Assembly: GCF_024763615.1 (NCBI RefSeq)
Contig: NC_077223.1
Coordinates: forward strand, 3,968,001 to 4,032,000
DNA length: 64,000 nt
Origin: Phlebotomus papatasi
Lineage: Eukaryota; Arthropoda; Insecta; Diptera; Psychodidae
Direction of reading: 5' to 3'
Each line of letters opens with the position of its first letter. Within the stretch, counting starts at the first letter, position 1. The notes beneath the pieces are model-generated. The model was not told where the DNA came from. It saw nothing but the letters and a program-made list of their open reading frames with translations, and ran no database searches. The position numbers were made by a program, and so were the translations under genes. Shown one piece after another: positions 54,735 through 64,000 of this stretch.

Positions 54735-55070
54735 ACAACTCAAAGAAAATGGTTTAATTTTGCTTTTGGAAGGAATTTTTAGGGTAATCACATCGTAAGA
54801 AATATAAAAAATTCTGAAGGGCATTGTAGAACTTTTCAGGATGAAAAGAATAAAGTGGATTTCCTGTTGAGATAAAGTTTGAGTTCTTCAGTCAAGTTTT
54901 TGAGGGTTTTTTTTAAAGGATTTCGCAAAAAATTTTAGCGTTTTCCTTCAGAATTTGCAATTAAAAAAATGTAAAAGAGAATTACACGAAAAAAGAAACA
55001 GTGATAAAGTCAGATACGCTTATGAGAGCTGAGATTCTTCAGAAAAAATCTTCAATTGATTCGCTCAGGG
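54735..55070. other. intergenic spacer
   Basis: AT-rich. Nothing recognised. Confidence 0.4.
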
Positions 55071-55482
55071 TAACTGTGTTATCACACTTGCACATTAAAA
55101 TTTTAATATGATTCACATTAATTGTTGCTGGTGAGAGTTCAAATGTGTAATTTGTGTATTTGAATCATTTTATATTCAAAATTTGATCTATTTGTTGATA
55201 AAAAGATACACTTGGCCCGCAAAATTTGATATAAATTGATTTATAGCATTAATGCAAAAAATTAATGCGATTTTCTCTTTAATTTTTTAATGTGAAAAAT
55301 ATTTATGCTTTAGGTAAATTTAAACTTATTTTTGGAGGCCAAGTCCACTTCTTTATCAATAAATAGAAAAACCCCAAATATTAAGTGACTCAAAGACACA
55401 AATAACATATTTGAACGCTCACAAGCGACAATTAATGTGAATCACATTAAAATTTTAATGTGCAAGTGTGATAACGCCGTAA
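55071..55482. mobile_element. ~410-bp foldback MITE (GTTATCACACTTGCAC), copy 2
   Basis: Nearly identical in ends and arms to 14970-15379. Left TAACTGTGTTATCACACTTG; right TGTGATAACGCCGTAA. The close similarity suggests relatively recent mobility. Confidence 0.9.
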
Positions 55483-55613
55483 AAGTGAGGTATTTAAAAT
55501 AGCTAAATAGGAAAAGTATAGACGATAGATCATCCCTTTTACGAGCATTCAATTGTAGTTGTAATGATATTTCCCACCTTTTCCTGACAAAAAAAATCAA
55601 AATAAAGCCTTCC

Positions 55614-55851
55614 TACAGTAGACTCTCTCTCAATCGGGAATATGGGGCGAAATGTCATCCGGTTTAGCGATAGAATTGAGCGTCAAAGCCTTTGTAAATT
55701 CCACAAAAATCGCTCAATTATAAAGAATCACAATAAAATAGGAAGAACTACAGCGAATTTGAGCGAATTAGCTTCATAATTAAGCGTGAAAATTGTCAAC
55801 AAAATTTGACGCCCGATTGAAAAAGAGCCAATTGAGTGAGAGTCTACTGTA
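55614..55851. mobile_element. MITE (TACAGTAGACTCTC), copy 2
   Basis: Ends TACAGTAGACTCTCTCTCAA and GAGAGTCTACTGTA. Shorter interior than copy 1. A fragment of the TAGGTGAGATTCTTAA family end abuts it (55852-55912). Confidence 0.85.
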
Positions 55852-56084
55852 GTTCCAAATCGAATTTGCATGCAATTAAAATTTGCTCACGTTAAGAATC
55901 TTACCTACATTAAGATAATCTAGGCTTATCTGAAAAGAGTTAAGTCACTTTGCACAATTTTTTCGGACTTAAAAATGGGAAATATCCCGGGAAAATTTGT
56001 ATTAAGCTTAAACCGGGAACTCAAGGATTTTTTAGAGAGTTACAAAACCTATTTTGAGGAATTGTAGTAACAATATTTTGAATC

Positions 56085-56270
56085 AAATGCGAAAAAAATG
56101 GTTTTGGAAGGGAAGGATTGGGGTAGAGGGAAAAAGAAAAAAACTGCCCTAGCTAATGTTAACTTATGGGAGGGGTCGTCGAAGACTGTAAGTCAATATC
56201 TCTTACCGTTTGGCCTCCAAAAAAATCCTTTTGTCTTTAGGCTTTCAGTTGCTCAAGTTCTAGAAATTTT
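56085..56270. repeat. repeat family A, 3' fragment
   Basis: GGTCGTCGAAGACTGTAAGTC and ATCTCTTACCGTTTGGCCTC correspond to the 3' half of family A. Confidence 0.55.
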
Positions 56271-56467
56271 GTAGGTAATTTGATGGTCTTCAACTTACTT
56301 TTTTTACAAAGATCTAAAGAAGTTCCGAAGAAATGGGACAATGGTAAAAAAAACAAATTTAAATAATTGTTTTTTGTGAAGTCGATGAAAAGAATTTATT
56401 GTTTTTTGTTCTATTTACATTTTTTTTCTTTTTTTAAAATAGTGTTTCCCCAACTTTTTCTCTTGTG

Positions 56468-56473
56468 TTTATT
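56468..56473 (-). terminator. poly(A) signal of the eight-finger C2H2 gene
   Basis: AATAAA on the minus strand, 138 bp after the stop codon at 56611. Confidence 0.6.
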
Positions 56474-56610
56474 CTTAAAAATTACAAAAAAAAATTATTG
56501 ATTGGCCATTTGATTTTCCACTATGTTACCCATCAGCTCAAAAATTCTCTCCTCCCCCGCAGCATGGTGGCATGAATGATGAATGGGATGGGATGGGTGG
56601 AGAGAGAAGA

Positions 56611-57502
56611 TTAGGCCGTTACTGTTCCGTGCACCTTCTTCAGGTGCTTTTTTAAGTAGCCATTTAGGGCGAAATTCTTGCCGCAAAGATCGCACTGGAA
56701 CTTCTTGTCCGTGGAGTGAATCTGCATATGCTTGGTCAGTTGATTCTGTGCCGTGAAGGTCTTCTTGCACACTGGACACTCGAGGGCCAGCCCTGGAGAT
56801 TTATCTCCATTCATGTGACACGCCTTCATGTGCTGATTGTACTCATGCACCGAGGGAAAGGTCTTGGGGCATACCTTGCACTTCCACTCGTCATTTGTGG
56901 TATGTTGCTTTCTGTGTGCCGCAAATGCCTGGAGACTCACATTCTTCCCACAAATGTCACATATCGTGGACGCCCGATCAGCATGGAGTTCCACAATGTG
57001 CCGATTGTACTGTGCCGGATCCCCAAAAGCCTTGTAGCACAGTTCACACTCGTAAATCTTGATCCCTGGATGCTTCTGCAGATGCTCCTTGAACGTCTGC
57101 CTATCCCCAAAAGCCTCTCCACACACCAAACACTCACACCGCGGTGCCGGTGGCATTTTGCACACCTGCATGTGCTCCTTGAGACTGGACGCCAGATCGA
57201 AGCGTTGCTGGCAATTGGGGCACGTAAAGTCACTCAGGGACGCCCTTATGATGTCCCCATCGGTATTGGGTGGGGCCTCGGTGGTGGTGTGATTGACAAA
57301 ATGGGCATTGAAAGATTCAGGATCAGAGAAAATATCTCTGCAAATTCCGCACATGATCTCAAGGATCTCAGCCTGGGCCACATCAAGGCCATCGACATGC
57401 CCAAAAGCTATTTCGCCACCCTTTGCTGTAAAATTCATCTCCTCCGCCATGGGTGTCACCTCACGCGGAGCCCCAACATTCCCCAGAGCCGGAGACATGC
57501 TC
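56611..57502 (-). CDS. C2H2 gene exon 2 (eight zinc fingers)
   Basis: Open from the acceptor to the TAA at 56611. Finger spacing is mostly C-x2-C-x12-H-x3/4-H. Finger 5 has a shorter loop, and finger 2 uses Cys as its last ligand (HMQVC). Long antisense ORFs over this exon are shadows. Confidence 0.92.
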
Positions 57503-60500
57503 CTAATTTGTGAATCAAGACAAGAGAAAACAATCACCGCTAAGTCATTGATTCTCTATCAACCAATTACGTAATTTTGCTTTTCAGCCCTTTTACCCAA
57601 TTCCCTCGATTCCCAAAAAAGAAAAAAAGAAGAAAAAACGGATCCTGCCCTGAATATAGCCCAAAATCCACCTGAAAAAGGTTAGTGTCTCGGCTCACCC
57701 AAAAAATGTTTGGTGTCTTGGCTATTTGTCGATAATTACACACTGAGAGAAATCCGAAAAAGTTAAAATAACATTCTGGAAATGTTAATTTTACCCTGAA
57801 GTATTGATCCGAAATCGGTGTAAATATTATGCTTTTTAGGTGTATTATGGGTTAGAATTACCCTTAAAAAGATGTTAAATTAACATTAAAAAATGTTGAT
57901 ATATTTTTACACCTAAAAAGTGTTAATGTTATCAGGAAAAAAAGTTAATCGCACCCCCGTTTTTCTCTCAGTGTAGCGACTGGCCCGAAAAAATTATTCT
58001 AACTTATCGCCTTAGGGTAAATTAAGCTAATTGAAAACCTGCTCCAAATGGAAATTTTTCGCTACTCCAAATGGAAACGTCATTGTTTTCATAATAAATA
58101 CAGTACTAAATTATTACATTTATATATTTTCTATACCACAGTTTCATTATTTAATTAATTTTGCTCCAAATAAAGCGAAAATCCATCCATATTCACAAAT
58201 TTTAATTTGTTAATTTCTCAGAAAAATTAAAAGTGTATCTTTTAACCATAGAATTTTTCATCGATCGACCATGTTTTCCAATGAAAAACACAATAAGGTT
58301 ACTGTTCGTTTTGTCTAACCCTCTAACGGGTAACACCGCCTCCAGGCGGTCTTCACAAAAATCACATTTACAGCGACAATAAAGGCTTTATTTATTTAAA
58401 AGTGCTATAGTGTCCTCGGTAATAGCCTTACTAACATCTTTTGAAAGTTTGAGCTCATTTTGACTCTTCGTTTAGTTGCTATTCCCAGTTTTGTGTGACA
58501 GGTCAGAGAAAAAGCAACAAAAAATATTTGTGCAAAAAAACTCATTTCCAATTTCCATAAAAATACCGATTTAAAGTTATCTGACTAAAATAAATTTATT
58601 TTTTACTGAAAGATATGTCATTTTACTTTGTATATTTTATTTAAAAAAATGAAAAAAAACTAAAAATGTGAATTTTAGAAGGAAAAAGCGTTTCAAAAAA
58701 AAAATTATATTTTCTCACCTAGCTCCTAAACTAAAAGAGATAATGAAGATTGGATGGTTTTTTCGACTTTATTGGATCATAATTATCCTAGAAAACATTG
58801 TTTTAAAACTTTTATTCGCATATTAAAGAAAACACCGTTAGAGGGTTAATTTTCTTTTGATTCGATCTCTTTTTCATTTTATTTGTTTACAAATCACTTT
58901 ATCTGTCATCACAGCGACACCCGAAAAATTTCGTTCGTTGATCTCAGCGACTTACCCGAAAAAAAAAAATATTTCAACTGAAATTAGAAACTCTAATTTT
59001 AAGGGCGTTATCACACTTGCACATTAAGATTTTAATGTGATTCACATTAATTGTCGCTTGTGAGCGTCCAAATATGTTATTTGTGTCTTTGAGTCACTTA
59101 ATATTTGGGGTTTTTCTATTTATTGATAAAGAAGTGGACTTGGCCTGCAAAAATAAGTTTAAATTTACCTAAAGCATAAATATTTTTCACATTAAAAAAT
59201 TAAAGAGAAAATCGCATTAATTTTTCGCATTAATGCTATAAATCAATTTATATCAAATTTTGCGGGCCAAGTCTACCTTTTTATCAACAAATCGATCAAA
59301 TTTTGAATATAAAATGATTCAAACACACAAATTCTTATACACAAAATTACATTAGAATTAATTCTTTTGATTGAAAACATAATTTCTCTATTTAATTCAA
59401 GTGCGTTTTCATGTTTATTTGTTGAAATTACAGTAGACTCTCGCAAATTCGGCTCTTTTAAGATCGGGCTACTTTTTAATTCGGGCATACGATTGGTTTG
59501 TTGTCATTTTTCAAGTTTGATTATGGTTATCAAATGAATCAAATATGCTCAAATTTAGCATGGTTTGTCTTAGTTTTGATGTGATTTTGCATTATTGAGG
59601 GATTTTCATGCAATTTACGATATATATCAGTGTGTAAACTCAATATCTATATGCACATGTCGCCCGAATTTCTGTCTAATTCGGCTGACATTTCGGTCCT
59701 ATATGCCCGAATTTGAGAGAGTCTACTGTATTACTTTATCGCTGAACCCAACGCCACCTGATAAATTCTGTCGCTGATCACAGTGACGCGCCCGAACAAA
59801 ATTATTTTAACTGAAAAAAATTATTCTAATGCGATCTTCTATACAAAATTACATTAAAATTAATTCCTTTGATTAAAAATATCATTACCTGATTAATTTC
59901 TTGCTAATTCAAGTGCTTTTCGTTTTATTTTTCATGAAAAATCATTTTTCCGTTAATCTCAGCGACACCCGAAAAATTTCGGGAACTCATCTCAGCGAAA
60001 CACCCGAAAAAAGGTTCTTGTCTTGGTTAATCACAACGACTCACCCGAAAAAAATATTTCCAAAGAAAAATCACGATTGAGAAGTGATATTTTTAACAAA
60101 AAAATCCAAGATAATTTCCTTTTTGAAAATTGCATAGAATATTATTTTCATTGCAAATGATTTATCGGGTGTGTCGCTGATATTAACAATCGAAATTTTA
60201 CGGGTGTCGTTGGGATCTGCGACAAAGTGATTTTTCATCGAATAAAAATACAAACGCACTTGAATTGGAAAGAAATTAGGAAATAATATTTTAAATTAAA
60301 AGAATTAATTTTAATGTAATTCCTTGTGGAAAAATGCATTAGAATAATTTTTTCAGTTGAAATAAATTTTTTCGGGCGCGTCGCTGTAATCAGCGACAGA
60401 TAGCCAAGACAACAAACTTTCTCGGGTAAGTTGCTGAGATCCACGTCCGAAATTTTTCGGGAGTCACTGAGATTAACGGAAAAGATAATTTTCATGAATT

Positions 60501-63199
60501 GAAAACGCAAACGCACTTGAATTGGAATGAAATTAAATGAAAAGTGAAATTTTTAATCAAAAGAATTAATTCATATGTAATTTCGTGTGAAAAAAATATA
60601 TTTTAATATTTTTTTTATTGGAAATAATTTTTTTCGGGTGAATCGCTGTGATTAGGGACGATAGCCAAGACAACAACTTTTTTTCGGTTGTGTCGCTGAG
60701 ATCAGCGCTCAAAATTTTTCGTGTCACTGAGATTAACGGAAAAATGATTTTTCATGAAAATTAAAACGAAAACGCACTTGAGTTAGAAAGAAATTAATCA
60801 GGTAATGATATTTTTAATCAAAGGAATTAATTTTAATGTAATTTTGTATAGAAGATCGCATTACAATAATTTTTTTTTCAGTTAAAATAATTTTTTTCGG
60901 GCGCGTCGGTGTGATCAGCGACAGAATTTTTCAGGTGTCGTTGGGATCAGCGATAAAGTAATAATTTCAACAAATAAACATGAAAACGCGCTTGAATTAA
61001 ATAGAGCAACTATGTTTTTAATCAAAAGAATTAATTCTAATGTAATTTTGTGTATAAGAATTTATTGGAGTATTCTTTCAGTTGAAATATTTTTTTTTGG
61101 GTAAGTCGTTGAGATCAACGACTTACGCTGTGACGCTGTGATCACAGTTAAGTGATATGTAAACAAATAAAATGAAAAAGAGATTGAATCAAAAGAAAAT
61201 TAAGAAATAATAAAGAAAAAAATTTGCGATTGGGTTTCTTTTGCATGAAAAAATAACGAAAAGGCCTATTCGTTAGCCAAGACACTCATCATTTTTAGGG
61301 TAATGCGCCTTTTGGTACAGCAAAGACACAAATAACTTGTCGGCTTATAGCCTTTCGGGTGAGCCACGACACAAAACTTCAGGTGGATTTCGGCTAACTT
61401 CAACTACGTTAATTAGTTAGAATGGTATGTGTCTTGGCTAACTTTTTAAAATTAATAGCTTTTTTTCTCACTGCTTTCTCAATTTTAAGCTCAATGAGCA
61501 TTTAACTATGAAGCTTTCATAATAAAAGCTATTAAAATTCATATATATGTACTATAATTTAGACTCTGAAATCCCAAGAACCGGAAAATCATCTTAGGAT
61601 GTACGCCGAAAGTATGGCGTTTGCAAGTTTTCTTTTTTTTAATTACTTGCTATCAATAATTTTGTTTTTCTCGTGTTTGCCGCCCGAGGGCAGAAGTAGC
61701 ACCGAAAAAATCTGGAGGCTATCTAAGAATTCTGAACTATTAGTACTTTGATTTTTATTTATGAGCATAGTCTTTGTTGATTTTTTAAAGAAATTATTTA
61801 ATTGAAAACGCTTGGATATCTTCTGTTTTCACTTAAAAAATCCAAGAAATCCTTGGAAGTTTAGAAATAACAGTAAGAATGATTAGAATAAAGAAATCAA
61901 CGCAAAATATTAATAAATACGGTAGAATAGCATAATTCACATAATTCAGAACCTGCTTCCAATTGGTTTATGTCACTACTTATTATATGATTCTAATTGG
62001 CGATAAAGATAAATCGAAAATCCATTCCTTATTGGCCCTATGGTAAATTTAATAAAAAAGATGACAAAGCATCCCAGTTTTGAGAAATACTCGAACTCAT
62101 GAGATAGAGCTCTCCGTGAATTAGTTTTTCGAATGATCTTACCAGAGATCAAATTGACTAATAAATCACAGAAGCATTTCAAAATCAAAAATTGGTAAAG
62201 AAATTATCATTTTAGAACGTCCTGGCATGAGGTACAAACATATGGACAAACAAAAATGTAAACACGAGAAAAATAAGTCACTCACGGATATTTAACCGGT
62301 CATAGGTGTGCTTGGACGAAATGTTCTCTTGGACCACCTCCAAAACATATCCAAAACTAAATAAAATCGTGGGAATTGTTTCCGAAAAATAAAAACCGTT
62401 TCCGGAAAAAGAAAAAAAACAACGTCTAGCTAAAGATATCGTTTTTTCATTGGGGTCGCCGAAGACCGAAAGGTGATATCTCTTACCGTTTAAGTTCTAG
62501 GTCGATGACAAGTTGAAAAAAGCGGATTATATAACTGCTGTCTATTTGACTACGAGCAGTAAAAAATATTATTTGGAACAGGTTCTCAATTAAGCAGTTC
62601 TACCCTAAATTGAATAAAAGCCTAGACATAGAGATTACCTACAGATATTACCTACAGGCTTTATGTATTATTTCTTTTAAAATCCTTGTAAGGAACCTAT
62701 ATTCACCTTTTTTTAAATACGAAAAAAATCATGACAAAAAATAAATTTAATTATTTCGAAATTTTCAATTGTAAAAAATGTATTTTTGTACAATACTTTT
62801 ATTTTTTTAATTTTAAAAATAATTTAGAATAGAAAAAAAATAGAATAAAAATAATTGAAACTTTCATGAAATTTTCCAAAGTTTCAACTTTCCCATGAAG
62901 CATTCCAAGTCTAATCGCGGAAGCTGGAAGGCGCATAACTTTCACAAAAAAACCACCCAGATTCAATGAGTAAGAACTCACCTGGATTTCACTTGGACTG
63001 GCTCTGGTTCAGCATTCTGTACGGGTACATCGATGAACTCGATGATGGCATCATTTTTGCCATGACTGAATGTTACTTGCTGCCCCAGGAATGAACGAAA
63101 GTGATTCAATTCGAGCGTTGTTTGGGCCAATTCTGCCTTGAGTTTGGCTATTTCGGCATCCTTCTCCGCACAGTATCCGCACTCCTTTCCATGATACAT
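56611..63199 (-). CDS. coiled-coil plus eight C2H2 zinc-finger protein (two coding exons)
   Basis: Minus-strand join of 63199-62982 and 57502-56611, 369 aa. The exon 1 donor (TCCAG|GTGAGT) leaves two bases of an Arg codon, and the exon 2 acceptor (CAAATTAG|GAGC) supplies the third, so the frame is kept. Exon 1 encodes KECGYCAEKDAEIAKLKAEL..., a short Cys-containing start and a heptad-like coiled coil, then an acidic linker. Exon 2 has eight fingers, beginning CGICRDIF, CPNCQQRF (C2HC-like), CLVCGEAF, CELCYKAF, CDICGKNV, CKVCPKTF, CPVCKKTF and CDLCGKNF. The protein is likely a nuclear DNA-binding factor; the target is unknown. If the exons are not joined, exon 2 alone could start at its ATG at 57498 (295 aa). 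Upstream of the chosen ATG the exon-1 frame is open for only about 23 codons without Met, though it contains CVSKC that might pair with CGYC in a zinc site. Confidence 0.75.
57741..57974. mobile_element. MITE with CACTGAGAGAAA termini, copy 2
   Basis: CACTGAGAGAAATCCGAAAA left, GTTTTTCTCTCAGTG right. Inverse in orientation to 5343-5594. Nested in the large foldback. Confidence 0.85.
58315..58849. mobile_element. TIR element (TAACCCTCTAACGG), possibly piggyBac-type
   Basis: Left CTAACCCTCTAACGGGTAAC; right ACACCGTTAGAGGGTTAA. The right boundary is TTAA; the left is CTAA (one mismatch). ACCGCCTCCAGGCGGT near the left end is a nearly perfect palindrome. No ORF. Confidence 0.7.
59003..59331. mobile_element. 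foldback MITE (GTTATCACACTTGCAC), truncated copy 3
   Basis: Left end CGTTATCACACTTGCACATT intact. The sequence follows the family through GCGGGCCAAGTCTACC, then stops before the far terminus. Confidence 0.8.
59429..59730. mobile_element. MITE (TACAGTAGACTCTC), copy 3
   Basis: Ends TACAGTAGACTCTCGCAAAT and TTTGAGAGAGTCTACTGTA. Closely similar to copy 1 but inverted. It sits inside the left arm of the 3.7-kb foldback. Confidence 0.9.
61396..62049. other. intron spacer
   Basis: AT-rich sequence in the C2H2 gene intron. Nothing recognised. Confidence 0.4.
62050..62560. repeat. repeat family A, diverged copy
   Basis: Begins GATGACAAAGCATCCCAG, and includes ATACTCGAACTCATGAGATA, GACCACCTCCAAAACATATC and GATATCTCTTACCGTTTAAG. 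It lies in the C2H2 gene intron. Confidence 0.6.
62561..62981. other. intron 5' end, no feature
   Basis: AT-rich start of the C2H2 gene intron, next to its donor. Nothing recognised. Confidence 0.4.
62982..63199 (-). CDS. C2H2 gene exon 1 (coiled coil)
   Basis: 72 codons plus two bases. Heptad-like AEIAKLKAELAQTTLELNHF. Donor GTGAGT at 62981-62976. The start codon choice is the first ATG in frame. Confidence 0.72.
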
Positions 63200-63427
63200 C
63201 CTCCGGGAGCACTTGGATACACACCACAACTGTTTAAACTGGGAATATAGAGCGCCCCCGTGGCACAGAACTCAGCCAATTTGACTGGCCTCACAAGGTG
63301 TTTACGGGAGGTGAAAAATGATGGTTCCCTGTTGTCTTCCCGAGCAGAGTGCACTGACACTGGAAGGCCTCGCTGGATGGCAACTGGAAGGGTGGCGATT
63401 TGTGTCCGGAAAAGTGAGGTTAGAAAC

Positions 63428-63437
63428 AAAATGGCGG
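63428..63437 (-). promoter_or_regulatory. candidate Pho/YY1-type site near the C2H2 gene start
   Basis: The minus strand reads CCGCCATTTT, which contains the Pho/YY1 core GCCAT. It lies about 230 bp before the predicted ATG and about 65 bp after the upstream gene's stop. No TATA box is evident. Motif match only. Confidence 0.3.
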
Positions 63438-63483
63438 AGGATTTTTTGAAATTTCAACGATATTTTTTTGTGTAAGAAATTAT

Positions 63484-63489
63484 TTTATT
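63484..63489 (-). terminator. poly(A) signal of the right-edge C2H2 gene
   Basis: AATAAA on the minus strand only about 12 bp past the stop codon at 63502, giving an unusually short 3' UTR. Confidence 0.6.
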
Positions 63490-63501
63490 GTGGAAAATAA
63501 T

Positions 63502-64000
63502 TCACGCTAATTCATCCTCGTGCCAGGTGTAGTGATCCGTGAGTTCTTGGGCGGTTGAAAAGCCCTGTTCGCAGAGTTCACAGGGGAATTCCTTCTCGTG
63601 GAAATGGATGTTGACGTGAATGTCCAGGAATTTCTGGGAGCTGAAACGTCTGCCGCAGATTGCACAGTTGAAGCGCAAATTGTGCGTTTTGATGTGGCAG
63701 GTGAGTAGCTGGGGTTCCTTGAATTTACTCTTGCACAGCTTGCAGGTGTTACCCTTGTCTGCCAGCTGATCCTGATGGTTCTTGGACATATGGCGTTCCA
63801 GTGTTTCCAGATGCATGCATCCCTTAGCACAGTACTGGCAGGTGTACTTGTTGGGTCCGGACTTCCTGAAGAGATTGCTCGTCTGCTTGTGGGCTTTGTT
63901 GTACGTGCGAATTTTCACGGACAACGGATTGGATTTCATGGGAACTTGTGGTTCTTTCTCTTTTTCCTTCTTCACTTCCTTCTCCTTTTTGACCTCACTC
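63502..64000 (-). CDS. C2H2 zinc-finger protein, C-terminal part (runs off window)
   Basis: A frame open from the right window edge to the stop at 63502. It begins with a Lys/Glu-rich segment (SEVKKEKEVKKEKEKEPQ), then four C2H2 fingers starting CQYCAKGC, CKLCKSKF, CAICGRRF and CELCEQGF, and ends WHEDELA. It is 165 codons here and the N-terminus lies beyond the window. Likely a nuclear DNA-binding protein. The first finger has Cys (CAKGCMH) in place of the usual aromatic. It lies immediately upstream of, and in the same direction as, the eight-finger gene, so a tandem duplication or head-to-tail gene pair is plausible. Sequence similarity between the two is only at the finger level. Confidence 0.9.
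   Translation of the reverse strand, partial: SEVKKEKEVKKEKEKEPQVPMKSNPLSVKIRTYNKAHKQTSNLFRKSGPNKYTCQYCAKGCMHLETLERHMSKNHQDQLADKGNTCKLCKSKFKEPQLLTCHIKTHNLRFNCAICGRRFSSQKFLDIHVNIHFHEKEFPCELCEQGFSTAQELTDHYTWHEDELA

Larger units (their letters stand above)
57658..61395. mobile_element. 3.7-kb inverted-repeat (foldback) element in the C2H2 gene intron
   Basis: Outer ends pair: AAAATCCACCTGAA near 57663 with TTCAGGTGGATTTCGG near 61380. Inner arms pair at about 58860-59000 with 61083-61215, 59343-59428 with 60953-61060, and 59746-59990 with 60700-60925. Repeated words ATCTCAGCGACACCCGAAA / TCGGGTGTCGCTGAGAT fill both arms. At least four other elements are inserted (57741-57974, 58315-58849, 59003-59331, 59429-59730). 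No transposase was recognised. Confidence 0.8.

Noticed and set aside
56716..57513. 265-codon plus ORF opposite the zinc-finger exon
   Set aside because: Antisense shadow of eight C2H2 fingers. No domain of its own.
63148..63429. 93-codon minus ORF preceding the C2H2 gene start
   Set aside because: Starts at a non-ATG codon, overlaps the predicted 5' UTR and first exon in another frame, and shows no domain.

Overview
This is a gene-poor, AT-rich, intron-rich window from an insect nuclear genome, probably a dipteran. A sand-fly or mosquito-like genome is a guess from overall character, not a proven assignment. I can support two complete conserved plus-strand genes, one complete minus-strand zinc-finger gene, one zinc-finger gene cut by the right edge, and one small nested secreted-protein gene. 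The remaining ~85% is introns and intergenic DNA dominated by inverted-repeat elements, LINE remnants, tRNA-like SINEs and minisatellite arrays. One 500-N gap lies at 7820-8319.

Layout. 1-20.3 kb has no supported host gene; it is a string of TIR elements and repeats. 20.3-38.0 kb holds a six-coding-exon plus-strand BTB-BACK-Kelch gene orthologous to IVNS1ABP, about 747 aa. Its introns carry a piggyBac relic (29898-31341), nested foldbacks (33.6-35.6 kb) and a hAT-type element filled with a minisatellite (35875-37419). 39.4-41.3 kb is a GATC-rich minisatellite. 43.6-48.1 kb is a cluster of LINE pieces and MITEs. 48.8-54.6 kb is the mitochondrial glycine-cleavage T-protein gene (AMT, 406 aa, three exons). 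Its 4.5 kb first intron contains an antisense single-exon gene for a 75-aa cysteine-rich secreted protein, plus a LINE with a hAT MITE inserted in it. 56.6-63.2 kb is a minus-strand gene whose coiled-coil exon joins in phase to an eight-finger C2H2 exon across a 5.5 kb intron, most of which is one large inverted-repeat element with other elements nested inside. 63.5-64.0 kb is the 3' end of a second minus-strand C2H2 gene, whose poly(A) signal is under 300 bp from the first codon of the downstream gene.

The host genes do not form a pathway. AMT is metabolic, the Kelch protein is a likely adaptor or actin/ubiquitin-ligase factor, and the zinc-finger proteins are likely DNA-binding regulators. 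The most unusual theme is mobile DNA: at least fifteen inverted-repeat families are visible. One of them (termini CAAGGGGT...ACCCCTTG; a perfect 8-bp target duplication at one copy) repeatedly carries internal tandem repeats of about 30 bp.
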